A stretch of 64,000 nucleotides of DNA, taken from the NCBI GenBank assembly GCA_902616075.1, contig CACMRK010000001.1, forward strand, positions 186,001 to 250,000, written 5' to 3'. The notes beneath the pieces are model-generated. The model saw only the letters and a program-made list of their open reading frames with translations. It did not search any database and was not told the origin of the DNA. The translations under genes were made by a program, and so were the position numbers. This DNA comes from an uncultured Alphaproteobacteria bacterium (lineage in GTDB: Bacteria; Pseudomonadota; Alphaproteobacteria; HIMB59; GCA-002718135). Shown one piece after another: positions 28,304 through 37,905 of the stretch; position 1 is the first letter of the stretch; each line of letters opens with the position of its first letter.

Positions 28304-28342
28304 ATTATATTATTTATAAAATTATTTGTTCTACTTTTGTTC
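28304..28342 (-). promoter_or_regulatory. umuDC promoter with alphaproteobacterial LexA (SOS) box
   Basis: GTTCTACTTTTGTTC at 28328-28342 is a perfect GTTC-N7-GTTC operator, the LexA consensus of alphaproteobacteria. On the minus strand a TATAAT at 28304-28309 lies 17 nt from the hexamer AGAACA (28327-28332). The operator therefore covers the putative -35 element of umuDC. The spacing makes repression by occlusion likely. The divergent alaX could also be affected. Confidence 0.88.
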
Positions 28343-28405
28343 TAATTTATTCAGAATGAGAAAAAAGTCAATATAATATTTTTAAAATACTGGTAAAAAA
28401 ACGCT

Positions 28406-29107
28406 ATGACAAAATTATTCGAAGATGATGCATACCTTAAAGAATTTAAAGCAAAAATTATAGGTATTGTGAAAGAAGAAAATCGTATTGAGTTAGATAA
28501 TACAGCATTTTATGCAAAAAGTGGTGGTCAACCTGGGGACACAGGTACAATAGAAGCTGAAAGTATAAAAATACAAGTTTTAGATACTATTAAAGAAAAT
28601 AATAAAATAATAAATGTTGTAGATGATCTCAAAGATCTTGAAGAGAATGTTGATATAATTGGAAAAATAAATTGGGATTTACGATACAAGTATATGAGAA
28701 TGCATACTGCACTGCACTTGTTGTGTTCTATAGTCCCTTTAGGAGTAACTGGCGGTCAAATTGGTTATGAAAAAAGTCGATTGGATTTTAACGATCCAGA
28801 TAAACAAATAAACAAAGAAGAATTGGAAGAAAAAATAAATTTGTTGGTTGAAGATAATCATACCGTTACTAGTGAAGTAATTGAAAGTAGTATATTGGAA
28901 GAAAAACCTGAGCTAGTCAGAACTATGTCAGTAAAACCTCCGCAAGTAGATGGTAAAATAAGATTAATTAGAATTGGTGATATTGATTTACAACCATGTG
29001 GTGGTACACATGTGAAATCAACTAATGAGATTGGTAAAATTCAAATCGGCAAAATAGAAAACAAAGGTAAAATGAATAGAAGAGTTAATTTATTGTTATA
29101 TTCTTAA
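28406..29107 (+). CDS. Alanyl-tRNA editing protein (AlaX family)
   Basis: This free-standing editing domain of 233 residues is related to AlaRS. TAFYAKSGGQPGDTG is the N-terminal barrel motif. MRMHTALHLLCSI gives the HxxxH zinc ligands, and LQPCGGTHVKSTNEIG gives the CxxxH ligands. It hydrolyses mischarged Ser- or Gly-tRNA-Ala. It is monocistronic, divergent from umuDC, and ends 1 nt from the convergent aapP stop. Confidence 0.92.
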   Translation: MTKLFEDDAYLKEFKAKIIGIVKEENRIELDNTAFYAKSGGQPGDTGTIEAESIKIQVLDTIKENNKIINVVDDLKDLEENVDIIGKINWDLRYKYMRMHTALHLLCSIVPLGVTGGQIGYEKSRLDFNDPDKQINKEELEEKINLLVEDNHTVTSEVIESSILEEKPELVRTMSVKPPQVDGKIRLIRIGDIDLQPCGGTHVKSTNEIGKIQIGKIENKGKMNRRVNLLLYS

Positions 29108-29108
29108 A

Positions 29109-29852
29109 TTATTGATGAAGAATCTGACTTAAAAATAACTTTGTACGATCACTCTCTGGATTATTAAAAAACTTATCTGGGCTAGCTTCCTCAACAATTT
29201 TACCTTCATCCATAAACACCATTCTATCAGCAACTGTTTTAGCAAAACCCATTTCATGCGTAACAACAATCATAGTCATTCCACCGTTTGCCAAATCAAC
29301 CATAACATCTAAAACTTCTTTAATCATTTCAGGATCTAGAGCTGAAGTTGGTTCATCAAAAAGCATGATGTTAGGATTCATTGCAAGAGATCTAGCAATT
29401 GCTACTCTTTGTTGTTGACCACCAGATAATTGACCAGGATATTTGTTGGCCTGTTCAGGAATTTTTACTATTTCTAACTGTCTCATAGCCAGTTCCTCTG
29501 CTTCTGCCTTTGGCATTTTTTTAACCCAAATTGGAGCAAGTGTTATATTTTCTTTTACAGATAAATGAGGGAATAAATTAAATTGCTGGAATACCATACC
29601 AACTTCTTTCCTAACATTATCAATATTTTTTAAATTTCCAGTTAACTCAATTCCATCAACAACAATTGAGCCTTCTTGATGTTCTTCCAATCTATTAATG
29701 CATCTAATCATTGTAGATTTACCAGAACCAGAAGGGCCACAAACTACGATTCTTTCTTTCTTCTTAACTTCAAGATTTACATCTTGTAATACATGAAAAT
29801 CTCCAAACCATTTGTTAACATTTTTTAATGAAATTATTGATTCTTCACTCAT
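29109..29852 (-). CDS. aapP: General L-amino acid ABC transporter ATP-binding protein
   Basis: This nucleotide-binding subunit of 247 residues has Walker [11 protein letters not shown]-loop [11 protein letters not shown], signature [15 protein letters not shown] and Walker [16 protein letters not shown]. It closely follows the polar amino-acid transporter ATPases (GlnQ/AapP type). It is the last gene of aapJ-aapQ-aapM-aapP. Confidence 0.95.
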   Translation of the reverse strand: MSEESIISLKNVNKWFGDFHVLQDVNLEVKKKERIVVCGPSGSGKSTMIRCINRLEEHQEGSIVVDGIELTGNLKNIDNVRKEVGMVFQQFNLFPHLSVKENITLAPIWVKKMPKAEAEELAMRQLEIVKIPEQANKYPGQLSGGQQQRVAIARSLAMNPNIMLFDEPTSALDPEMIKEVLDVMVDLANGGMTMIVVTHEMGFAKTVADRMVFMDEGKIVEEASPDKFFNNPESDRTKLFLSQILHQ

Positions 29853-29853
29853 T

Positions 29854-30987
29854 TTAATCAGCCCCCATATTAATACCTGTTTTTAATTTCTTTTCCAAAT
29901 ACAAACTGTATCTAGACATTCCAAATGTGAATATAAAAAATACCAAACTAACAAAAAAGTAAATTTCATAAGATAAGCCTAACCAATTAGTATCTGCTAA
30001 AGTACCTCTCCCAATACCTAATAAATCTAATATTCCTACAATTATAACTAAAGTTGTGTCCTTAAATAAACCTATGGATGTGTTGACAATTGGGGGTATA
30101 GAAATTCTAATAGCTTGAGGAAGAATAATTAATAAATTCATTCTCCAATAAGACATCCCTAGTGATTTAGCAGCTTCATATTGACCAGGAGGTATTGCTT
30201 GTAGCCCTCCTCGTATAACTTCTGCCATATAAGCTGATTGGAATAATGTAACAGCTACTAGAACTCTTACTAAACCATCCATATCTATTCCCTCTGGTAA
30301 AAATAAAGGTAGCATTACCATTCCAAAAAATAACAAAGTAATTAGGGGAACCCCTCTGATAAATTCAATAAACAATGTACACATCATGCTTATAACTGGT
30401 AATTTAGATCTTCTCCCTAATGCTAGCATAATCCCAATAGGAAAAGCTAAAGCTATTCCAGTACAGCCTAGGACGAGTGTTACTAGAAGACCGCCCCATT
30501 TGTTAGTAGATACTTCAGTAAAGCCTAATCCACCATTAAGTAAAAAATAAGCAATAACAGGAAAAATGTATGTAAAATATAAGAAGTACTTTCTATATGG
30601 AAGTTTTGCATACAAAAGAGGTAACAATGCTAATGCTAACATTGCATAAGCTATATTTACTCTCCAAACTTCAACCTTTGGATAAAATCCATAAATAAAT
30701 TGATAAAACCTTACATATATAACAGCCCAACAAGCTCCACCATTTTCAGGATCTAAATTTCGTGAACACATTTCTTGGTTAGTAATTTGTTCACCAAGAT
30801 AATTATATTTGAAATCAGCTGAAAATATAGTCCAATCTAAAATCCAAGGAATAAACTGATACAAACAATAAATAACAAATAAAGTTATTAATGAGTTTGT
30901 CCAATTAAAGAATAAATTTATTCGTAACCAACCAATAATACCTGTTGTTGCTACTGGTGGTTTTCTAACTTCATTCATTTCGTTCAT
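29854..30987 (-). CDS. aapM: General L-amino acid ABC transporter permease AapM
   Basis: This 377-residue inner-membrane permease has a long N-terminal extension with extra membrane segments, typical of AapM. The HisM-type domain follows, with [56 protein letters not shown] (the EAA loop that contacts AapP) and [13 protein letters not shown]. The start overlaps aapQ by one base. Confidence 0.95.
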   Translation of the reverse strand: MNEMNEVRKPPVATTGIIGWLRINLFFNWTNSLITLFVIYCLYQFIPWILDWTIFSADFKYNYLGEQITNQEMCSRNLDPENGGACWAVIYVRFYQFIYGFYPKVEVWRVNIAYAMLALALLPLLYAKLPYRKYFLYFTYIFPVIAYFLLNGGLGFTEVSTNKWGGLLVTLVLGCTGIALAFPIGIMLALGRRSKLPVISMMCTLFIEFIRGVPLITLLFFGMVMLPLFLPEGIDMDGLVRVLVAVTLFQSAYMAEVIRGGLQAIPPGQYEAAKSLGMSYWRMNLLIILPQAIRISIPPIVNTSIGLFKDTTLVIIVGILDLLGIGRGTLADTNWLGLSYEIYFFVSLVFFIFTFGMSRYSLYLEKKLKTGINMGAD

Positions 30988-32150
30988 TACTTTTCCTTAA
31001 ATTGTATACTTCTATTATAAATGTTCATAAAGAAAGATATTGTCAAACTAATTGACAAATAAGTTGCCATAACAATTGCCATACATTCAATAGCTTGACC
31101 AGTTTGATTTAAACTTATTCCTCCAAAACCATGAACAAGGTCAGCATATCCAACAGCAATTCCTAATGAAGAATTTTTAGTTAAGTTTAGATACTGACTT
31201 GTTAGTGGAGGGACAATCACTCTAAGAGCTTGAGGTATAATGATTAGTCTCATTATCCATGTTTGTTTTAATCCTATAGCAGCAGATGCCTCTCTTTGTC
31301 CTTTTGAGACAGACATTATACCTGCTCTAACAATTTCAGAAATGAAGGCTGCAGTGTAAATTGATAATGCTAAAAACATTGCTATAAATTCAGGTCTAAT
31401 AACTAAACCACCTTTAAAATTAAAACCTTTTAATTCTGGATGCTCAAAAGACAAAGGTGAACCAAGAATAAAAAATAAAATTAATGGAACAATGAATATT
31501 AATCCAATTGAGCTTGAGAATACTGGGAATTGTTGGCCTGTCTTATCTTGTCTTTTTTTTGCCCATCTATTTATTAAGAAACTTGAAATTAAAGCCAATA
31601 CAATTGCAATTAATACATATGAAAATCCACTTTCAAATATTGGTCTTGGAGAATACAATCCTCTGTTTGAAATATAAAATACATCAAGAACTTGTAATGA
31701 TTGCTTAACACGAGGAAGTTGAATTAAAATACTATACCATAAAATTATTTGAAGAAGTAAAGGTACATTTCTTGAAAATTCAACGTAAATATAAACTAGT
31801 CGACTTAATAACCAATTTGAAGATAGTCTTACTATGCCCAATATAAAACCTAAAATGGTAGCTGCTATACAACCTGTAATTGATACCAAAAGAGTATTTA
31901 AGACTCCAACAAAATAAACTTTTAAATGTGTATCGGTTGATTTAAATTCTAAGAAAGGTGAAAAACTTATATCAAAGCCAGCTGGATTTTGAAGAAAACT
32001 CCAACCAGTTGCGATATTTCTTTTTTCTAAGTTGTAAGAGGTTGTGCTTATTACAAAGAACAAACCCAACGCAAATAAACCTACAACTAAAGTTTGAAAA
32101 AAAATGGATCTAAATTTTTCATCAGAAAAGAAACCTAAGTTAGATCGCAT
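30987..32150 (-). CDS. aapQ: General L-amino acid ABC transporter permease AapQ
   Basis: This 387-residue permease is paired with AapM. It has VEFSRNVPLLLQIILWY, then a large extra periplasmic region, and the EAA loop VSKGQREASAAIGLKQTWIMRLIIIPQALRVIVPPL. NLTKNSSLGIAVGY is conserved in the family. It follows aapJ after a short gap that contains an intrinsic terminator, so its expression is probably lower than that of the binding protein. Confidence 0.95.
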   Translation of the reverse strand: MRSNLGFFSDEKFRSIFFQTLVVGLFALGLFFVISTTSYNLEKRNIATGWSFLQNPAGFDISFSPFLEFKSTDTHLKVYFVGVLNTLLVSITGCIAATILGFILGIVRLSSNWLLSRLVYIYVEFSRNVPLLLQIILWYSILIQLPRVKQSLQVLDVFYISNRGLYSPRPIFESGFSYVLIAIVLALISSFLINRWAKKRQDKTGQQFPVFSSSIGLIFIVPLILFFILGSPLSFEHPELKGFNFKGGLVIRPEFIAMFLALSIYTAAFISEIVRAGIMSVSKGQREASAAIGLKQTWIMRLIIIPQALRVIVPPLTSQYLNLTKNSSLGIAVGYADLVHGFGGISLNQTGQAIECMAIVMATYLSISLTISFFMNIYNRSIQFKEK

Positions 32151-32162
32151 ACTATTATATAT

Positions 32163-32196
32163 ACAAAAAAAATGGGGGGTTTAAAACCCCCCGTTT
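32163..32196 (-). terminator. Intrinsic terminator/attenuator between aapJ and aapQ
   Basis: The minus strand reads CGGGGGGTTTTAAACCCCCC followed by eight T residues. The six-GC stem with a T-tract lies between the aapJ stop and the aapQ start. It would let most transcripts end after aapJ, the usual way to make excess binding protein. Confidence 0.9.
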
Positions 32197-32212
32197 TAAA
32201 TTTAATTAAGAT

Positions 32213-33217
32213 TTATCTGAATGGAGGTGCGTATAAAATACCACCTTGAGTCCATAGAGCATTTAAACCTCTTGCAATTTCTAGAGGTGTGTCTGGACCT
32301 ACATTAGCTTCGTAAGATTCAGAGTAGTTACCAATTTGTTTGATAATTTGGTAAGCCCAATCGTTACTTAGCTCAAGCATTTCTCCATAGTTACCTTCAA
32401 CACCAAGAAGTCTTAGTACTTCAGGAACATTAGAGCTTTTTTGAGCATCAACGTTTTCAGATGTAATACCTAGTTCTTCAGCAATAATCATTGCATTTAA
32501 AGACCAACGAACTACGTCACCCCACTGGTGATCACCATGTCTTACAAGTGGACCAAGTGGTTCTTTTGAAATAATTTCTGGTAATACAACCCATTTATCT
32601 GGATTAGAAGCAGCAGCTCTTGTTGAAGAAAGACCTGAAGCGTCAGTTGTGTATACGTCACATCTTCCAGCAAATAAGTTTTCTTTACCTTCATCATTAG
32701 TTTCAATTGGAAGTGCTTCGTAGCTAATTCCATTTAATCTAAAGAAGTCAGCAAGGTTTAACTCTGTAGTAGTACCAGTTTGGATACATACAGTAGCACC
32801 ATCAAGCTCAGTTGCACTTGATACACCAAGAGCAGATGGAACCATGAAACCTTGTCCATCGTAGAAGTTTACACCTACGAACTCAAAACCAAGATTAACA
32901 TCACGGCTAATTGTCCAAGTTGTATTTCTCGCTAACATATCAACTTCACCAGAAGCTAATGTTGGGAAACGAGATTTACCTGTAGTAGTAATAAATTCTA
33001 CTTTAGAACGGTCTCCAAAAACAGCTACAGCAACTGCACGACACATATCTGCATCTAGACCAGCCCATTCACCGCTATCATCTGGAGCAGCAAAACCAGC
33101 AAGACCAGTTGTTACTCCACATTTTAGAAAACCTCTATTTTTAACATCATCAAGAGTTCCAGCATGTGCTGAAAAAGCAAACGCTACAACCGCAAAGATA
33201 GATAATAGTTTTTTCAT
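32213..33217 (-). CDS. aapJ: General L-amino acid ABC transporter substrate-binding protein AapJ
   Basis: This 334-residue periplasmic binding protein has a signal peptide (MKKLLSIFAVVAFAFSAHA). The mature start is GTLDDVKNRGFLKCGVTTGLAGFA, followed by GLDADMCRAVAVAVFGD and VDMLARNTTWTISRD, all characteristic of AapJ. The codon usage is richer in GC-ending codons than its neighbours, consistent with high expression. GGAGAAAATAAT precedes the ATG. Confidence 0.96.
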   Translation of the reverse strand: MKKLLSIFAVVAFAFSAHAGTLDDVKNRGFLKCGVTTGLAGFAAPDDSGEWAGLDADMCRAVAVAVFGDRSKVEFITTTGKSRFPTLASGEVDMLARNTTWTISRDVNLGFEFVGVNFYDGQGFMVPSALGVSSATELDGATVCIQTGTTTELNLADFFRLNGISYEALPIETNDEGKENLFAGRCDVYTTDASGLSSTRAAASNPDKWVVLPEIISKEPLGPLVRHGDHQWGDVVRWSLNAMIIAEELGITSENVDAQKSSNVPEVLRLLGVEGNYGEMLELSNDWAYQIIKQIGNYSESYEANVGPDTPLEIARGLNALWTQGGILYAPPFR

Positions 33218-33378
33218 ATTATTTTCTCCGTTTAAATAATTATTTAAATATCTTTTTTCAAAGATTGCTTCCCTATAACAAATTAATAAGTTAATCCCAA
33301 TAATAGATTTGTTAAGCTTAAAATTGCCTACTATAATTTGTGTATAAAGATTTTGGCTTATACAATATTTAGTTGTTT

Positions 33379-34539
33379 ATGAAAATAAAAACAAAATTAA
33401 CAAAAATAGGTAGAAATCCTCTTAAACAAAAAGGGTTTATCAACCCTGGTACCTATAAGGGTTCTACAATGATCTTTAATACATTTAAAGATTACTTAAA
33501 CGATATTAAAAATTTTGACGATAGAACAACATTTTATGGAATAAATAAAAATCCATTTCATAAGCAGTTAGAAGACAGTATTTCTTTTTTATATAACTGC
33601 AATGATACAGTACTATCACCATCAGGATTGGCATCTATAGTTATTCCTTTTTTTACCTTTTTAAAATCTGGTGATGAGGTTTTAATAAATGATAGTGTTT
33701 ATAGTCCTACTAGAACTTTTTGTGAAAACATCCTGAAACAATATAATGTTAAAATAAAATATTTTCATCCAACAAAAAATATTAATAATTTTGAGAAATT
33801 AATTAACAGTAAAACAAAGCTAATTTATTTAGAATCACCAGGAACAGCAACTTTTGATATTATTGATATACCTTTCATTACAAAAATTGCTAAAAAAAAT
33901 AAAATACCAACTGTTATGGATAATACTTGGGCCTCACCTTTATTTTGTAATCCAATTAAATTAGGTATTGATATTATTATAGATGCAGGAACTAAATATA
34001 TAAATGGTCACTCGGATGTATTAATTGGTTTCGTTTCGTCTAATAAAAAATATTCCAAAAAAATAAGATCAACTTCAAAAACTTTAGGCATATGTCCTGG
34101 TTCTGAAGAAGTTTATTTAGCAATTAGAGGGTTGCCAACACTTGAAATTCGAATTAGAGAAATTGAAAAAAATGCATTATTAATGGCAAAATATTTATTA
34201 GAACATGATCTTGTATCTGATGTTTTCCATCCAGCATTACCGCATACAAAAAATCATAAAATATGGAAAAGAGATTTCTCTGGTAGCACAGGCTTATTCT
34301 CATTTATGATGAAAAAGAAATACTCAAAAAATCAAATTGAAAAATTTTTTAATAAACTTAAAATATTCAAATTGGGATACAGTTGGGGTGGATTTGATAG
34401 TCTCATTACCTTTCCTCCATTAGATAAAAGAGAGTTTAAAAATAGAAATACTGGAACTTTAATTAGATTATATTGTGGATTGGAAGACATTGATGATCAA
34501 ATAAAAGATATTAAAAATGCATTAAAAATTTTAAATTAA
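33379..34539 (+). CDS. Cys/Met-metabolism PLP enzyme, probably cystathionine beta-lyase
   Basis: This fold-type I PLP enzyme of the trans-sulfuration family is about 386 residues. NPGTYKGSTMIF and the PLP lysine in IIDAGTKYINGHSDVLIGF are diagnostic, and SPSGLASIVIPFFTFLKSGDEVLI is the cofactor-binding region. LGICPGSEEVYLAIRGLPTLEIR resembles cystathionine beta-lyase (MetC) more than gamma-lyases. The ORF track starts with TTG at 33373. The ATG at 33379 is preferred. It abuts the TauE gene, and a sulfur link between the two is plausible but inferred. Confidence 0.82.
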   Translation: MKIKTKLTKIGRNPLKQKGFINPGTYKGSTMIFNTFKDYLNDIKNFDDRTTFYGINKNPFHKQLEDSISFLYNCNDTVLSPSGLASIVIPFFTFLKSGDEVLINDSVYSPTRTFCENILKQYNVKIKYFHPTKNINNFEKLINSKTKLIYLESPGTATFDIIDIPFITKIAKKNKIPTVMDNTWASPLFCNPIKLGIDIIIDAGTKYINGHSDVLIGFVSSNKKYSKKIRSTSKTLGICPGSEEVYLAIRGLPTLEIRIREIEKNALLMAKYLLEHDLVSDVFHPALPHTKNHKIWKRDFSGSTGLFSFMMKKKYSKNQIEKFFNKLKIFKLGYSWGGFDSLITFPPLDKREFKNRNTGTLIRLYCGLEDIDDQIKDIKNALKILN

Positions 34540-35274
34540 ATGGATTTATATTTTTATATTTTTGCATCATTGGGGGTTTTTGTATTTGGTTTATCTAAAG
34601 GCGGTGTTCCAGGACCTATCGCGATGCTTGCAGTGCCAGTTATGTCGTTTGCAATGAGTCCTTTGCAAGCTGCGGGAATATTGTTGCCACTTTTAATAAT
34701 AATGGATTTTTCAGCAATCTATTTGTATTGGAAAAAATGGATAAACAGTATTTTAAAAATTGTAATCCCAGCATCTATAATTGGTATTTTATTTGGAACT
34801 TTAACTTTTGAGTTTACAAACGAAGATCAGATAAGAATAATGGTTGGTGTTATATCAATTATTTTTGTTCTAGTTTCATTTATTCAGAAAAATAATTATT
34901 TACTTAAACCAACAAAACTTAAAGGATACTTTTGGTCATCTGTTGCTGGATATACAAGTTTTTTAATTCATGCAGGCAATCCACCTATTAACTTTTATAT
35001 GCTTCCTTTAAAGTTAGATAAAATTTCATTTATTGGAACAATGACATTGGCATTTATGGTTATAAATCTTGTCAAATTGGTTCCGTATTATTACGTTGGA
35101 TTATTAGCACCTTCAAATCTTATGATTTCACTCTATTTACTTCCACTAGCTTTTATTAGTGTTTTAATTGGTTACTTTGTGCAAAAAAGAATTCCAGAAA
35201 AATTATTTTTTAATATTGTTTATATTTTGCTTTTTTTGAGTGGATGTAAATTAATATACGATGGAGTAATTTAA
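34540..35274 (+). CDS. TauE/SafE-family anion exporter
   Basis: The 244-residue protein has about eight hydrophobic helices and the family glycine motif GLSKGGVPGPIAMLAVPVMSF. A second, weaker repeat is VAGYTSFLIHAGNPPINFYMLP. TauE/SafE proteins export sulfite, sulfoacetate or related anions. The start directly follows the Cys/Met enzyme stop, so they form one transcript and could share a sulfur-compound role. Confidence 0.88.
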   Translation: MDLYFYIFASLGVFVFGLSKGGVPGPIAMLAVPVMSFAMSPLQAAGILLPLLIIMDFSAIYLYWKKWINSILKIVIPASIIGILFGTLTFEFTNEDQIRIMVGVISIIFVLVSFIQKNNYLLKPTKLKGYFWSSVAGYTSFLIHAGNPPINFYMLPLKLDKISFIGTMTLAFMVINLVKLVPYYYVGLLAPSNLMISLYLLPLAFISVLIGYFVQKRIPEKLFFNIVYILLFLSGCKLIYDGVI

Positions 35275-35287
35275 ATTATATAGATAG

Positions 35288-35704
35288 CTAAATTTTTGTT
35301 TTATAATCAGCTCTTTTAGTTTTTCTAAGCCCAAAAGGACCAGGAATAAATAATGTCATGGTATTTGTATTTGGTTTTAAATCAACTCTATGTAAATGAT
35401 CTGCTGATCTAAAACCAATGTAACCTGGTGGTCTCCAAAATTTACCTTTATTAGTAGTTTCCCAATAACCGCCTTTTAAAATAATTGTTATATAAGGACA
35501 AAGATGATTATGAACTCCTTCACCATGATCATCATCTAACATTTTATGAATTAAGATATTAAAAGGAAACCATTTGGGTCTTTTTCTAAATAACAAATAA
35601 TATCTTTCCATCCATGGTTTGGCCTTATGAAATTCTGGATGTGATGGACCTCTGTCCAATACAATCTTTTTTCTTCCTAATTTTTCAAGTATTTTTAAAA
35701 TCAT
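35288..35704 (-). CDS. Cupin-like protein of unknown function
   Basis: This 138-residue protein has a cupin-like pattern: EGVHNHLCPYITIILKGGYWETT, then YIGFRSADHLHRVDL. It has candidate metal ligands HNH, E and H. The tail TMTLFIPGPFGLRKTKRADY is basic. It overlaps the nucleosidase by 4 nt and is the last gene of the iolC-iolB-aldolase group. A sugar isomerase or oxygenase role is possible, but nothing specific can be assigned. Confidence 0.65.
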   Translation of the reverse strand: MILKILEKLGRKKIVLDRGPSHPEFHKAKPWMERYYLLFRKRPKWFPFNILIHKMLDDDHGEGVHNHLCPYITIILKGGYWETTNKGKFWRPPGYIGFRSADHLHRVDLKPNTNTMTLFIPGPFGLRKTKRADYKTKI

Positions 35705-36231
35705 ATTTTTAATTGAGGATATATTTCAGAAAACAATTTAGCTCCTTTTGAACAATTATCAATCCAATCATTATTTGAATTTTCATTTGCATAATCAGAA
35801 ATATATTTAAAACATTTAAATCTAATATTATGTAATTTGCATACTTTAGCAAAAGAGTAAGCTTCCATATCAACAATATCACAATCTATTTCTACTGATG
35901 ATTGAACAAAACTATCTCCTGATGCACATATATACCCCTCATTAGAATATGTAATTTTTGATATTGGATCAAAAGGAGTTTCCCCTAATTTAAAGTTCAT
36001 TAGACCTCTAGCATCCATATCTCTTTGAACAAACTTCGTGCATTCTACTAATCCTGATAAGTTTTGCTTTATTGAACCAGCTGTTCCATAATTGATTATT
36101 TCATTAGGTTGAAATTTTGAAATTAATTCCATAATTTTGATTGTAGCATTAATCTTTCCCACACCTGAATAGTGGAAATCTTTAAGATTTGGAGTTTCTT
36201 CTTTAAGTGCTGCAATAAAGATTTGTCCCAT
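35701..36231 (-). CDS. Nucleosidase of the MTA/SAH nucleosidase (PNP) superfamily
   Basis: This 176-residue protein is short for the family. It has the early glutamate (ALKEET), VGKINATIKIMELI, INYGTAGSIKQNLSG, VDMEAYSFAKVC with the ribose-binding Glu, and KYISDYANENS with the catalytic Asp. These match methylthioadenosine/S-adenosylhomocysteine nucleosidase. The substrate could also be another purine nucleoside. It starts at the aldolase stop codon. Confidence 0.8.
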   Translation of the reverse strand: MGQIFIAALKEETPNLKDFHYSGVGKINATIKIMELISKFQPNEIINYGTAGSIKQNLSGLVECTKFVQRDMDARGLMNFKLGETPFDPISKITYSNEGYICASGDSFVQSSVEIDCDIVDMEAYSFAKVCKLHNIRFKCFKYISDYANENSNNDWIDNCSKGAKLFSEIYPQLKI

Positions 36232-37061
36232 TAATTTGGGCCAATTTGTTTTATAATTTTTTTTGTAACTTTTGTTAAATCTTTAATCGTTGGTTTTAGT
36301 AATTGCAATCTATCATAAGTTTTAGGATTATTTTTGAGATTTTTTCTCAAGGATTCCCCAAATGTCATTCTAATTTCAGTGCCAATGTTTAGTTTTGCTA
36401 CTTTTGTTTTTCTTGCTAGTTTTTTTCTTTGCTCTACGGGAATTCCACTACTACCATGAAGAACTAAAGGGATTTTTGTTTTTGCTTCAATTAAATTAAT
36501 TTTGTTGAAATCAATACTAGCTTTTTTTGAAGTTTGTAAATGTGTATTTCCAACCGAAATTGCCATTGCATCAATATTACTTTGGTTTGCAAAAGTTACT
36601 GCATCTTCAATATTAGTACCTTCTGAAATTTTACCATTATCATAACCTACAAAACCTATTTCTCCCTCAATAGAAATATTATACTTGTGAGCTCTTGAAG
36701 CAATTTTTTTACTAATTTTTATATTTTCTTTTAAAGTTAATTTAGAACCATCAAACATTACAGATGTAAAGCCACTATCAATCCCTTCATAACATTCATC
36801 TAGAGTGTATCCATGATCAACATGACAACAAATGTTCGTTTTTGTTTGACTCGCTAAGTATCTAAACATTTTTCCTAATATTGGAATTGGCGTGTGCGCT
36901 CTGCATGAAGGACCAGCTTGTAATATAATTGGAATTCCAGTTTCATCAGCGGCTTGCGTAAAAGCTAAGGCGTCATCCCAGCCTAGTACAACTAAACCTG
37001 CTACTGCATAATTATTTTTATTTGCATCATTTAAAATTTTTTTTAAATTTACTGCTGTCAT
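36231..37061 (-). CDS. iolJ: Class II ketose-bisphosphate aldolase, probably the inositol-pathway aldolase IolJ
   Basis: This class II aldolase of 276 residues has the zinc histidines in CHVDHGYTLDEC and VLHGSSGIP, plus NIGTEIR near the C-terminus. The order iolC-iolB-this gene suggests it cleaves 6-phospho-5-dehydro-2-deoxygluconate to DHAP and malonate semialdehyde. Fructose-1,6-bisphosphate or tagatose-bisphosphate specificity cannot be excluded from sequence. It lies one codon spacing after iolB. Confidence 0.78.
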   Translation of the reverse strand: MTAVNLKKILNDANKNNYAVAGLVVLGWDDALAFTQAADETGIPIILQAGPSCRAHTPIPILGKMFRYLASQTKTNICCHVDHGYTLDECYEGIDSGFTSVMFDGSKLTLKENIKISKKIASRAHKYNISIEGEIGFVGYDNGKISEGTNIEDAVTFANQSNIDAMAISVGNTHLQTSKKASIDFNKINLIEAKTKIPLVLHGSSGIPVEQRKKLARKTKVAKLNIGTEIRMTFGESLRKNLKNNPKTYDRLQLLKPTIKDLTKVTKKIIKQIGPN

Positions 37062-37904
37062 TTATTTGTATTTAGCAATCATATCCTTAATTCCTGGAAT
37101 TGTTTCTACTTGATATGCGTGCTCAGGTTGAAAAAATTGGACAAGAGATCTTTGAGACAGTCCTCCAAGAATTGTAAAATAATACATCTCATACCCAGGT
37201 GCTACGACACATGGATGATAGCCTGTTCTAATCATAATGGTCGACCCATCAATTATATGTTCAGCTTTACCAACTTTATCATCAACTTGCTGAAACATCT
37301 GAAAACCAAATCCATTATTAGGTTTAAATCTGTAATTGTATGTTTCATCATGCCTAGTTTCATCAGGTAGACGATCTGTATCATGCTTATGAGGCGGAAA
37401 CCCCGACCAACCTCCCTGCCCTACAGTATAAAGTTCATTACAAAGCAATCTTCCAACTTTATCATGATGCTTAGCACCTAAAATATGTTTAATTTTTCTA
37501 TGAGTTTTTGTATCATCAGAACCGTACTGCACTAAATCAATTTCATTTGTTCTAACAGCAAATGGTTCAAGAGTTTTATCATACTTTGCGCCAGCAATAA
37601 AAATTTCTGAATTATCTACTAAAGATGTAAATTGAGCTTTTGTATTAGAGGGCACATAAACACCTTCTGGCTCTCCATCCCACACATCAACTGTTCTAGT
37701 CCCTAATGACTCAACTTTTATTCCTTCAATTTCTACATTAATTGTTCCAGTAGCAGGAACTATGCATGTTTCATAACCGGGTGTTTGATATTCAAAAGAT
37801 TGATCTTTATTTAATTTTACTATGTTAAAATAATTTAAAGGAACTCTACTATCTTCAATATCTACAATTGGCTTGTTTTTATTATCAAATGGTGGAATAT
37901 GCAT
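37062..37904 (-). CDS. iolB: 5-deoxy-glucuronate isomerase
   Basis: IolB isomerises 5-deoxyglucuronate to 5-dehydro-2-deoxygluconate in myo-inositol breakdown. The protein is a double cupin with WSGFPPHKHDTDRLPDETRHDETYNYRF, which contains the metal-binding HxH...E residues, and GYHPCVVAPGYEMYYFTILGG near the end. The ORF track begins at 37919. The ATG at 37904 is preferred, since it has AAGGAG 6 nt upstream and lies 1 nt after the iolC stop. Confidence 0.93.
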   Translation of the reverse strand: MHIPPFDNKNKPIVDIEDSRVPLNYFNIVKLNKDQSFEYQTPGYETCIVPATGTINVEIEGIKVESLGTRTVDVWDGEPEGVYVPSNTKAQFTSLVDNSEIFIAGAKYDKTLEPFAVRTNEIDLVQYGSDDTKTHRKIKHILGAKHHDKVGRLLCNELYTVGQGGWSGFPPHKHDTDRLPDETRHDETYNYRFKPNNGFGFQMFQQVDDKVGKAEHIIDGSTIMIRTGYHPCVVAPGYEMYYFTILGGLSQRSLVQFFQPEHAYQVETIPGIKDMIAKYK

Positions 37905-37905
37905 A

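Noticed and set aside
26345-28342. umuDC as cargo of an element integrated at tRNA-Asn or tRNA-Cys
   Set aside because: I see no duplicated tRNA 3' end on the far side and no integrase. The gene pair looks native.
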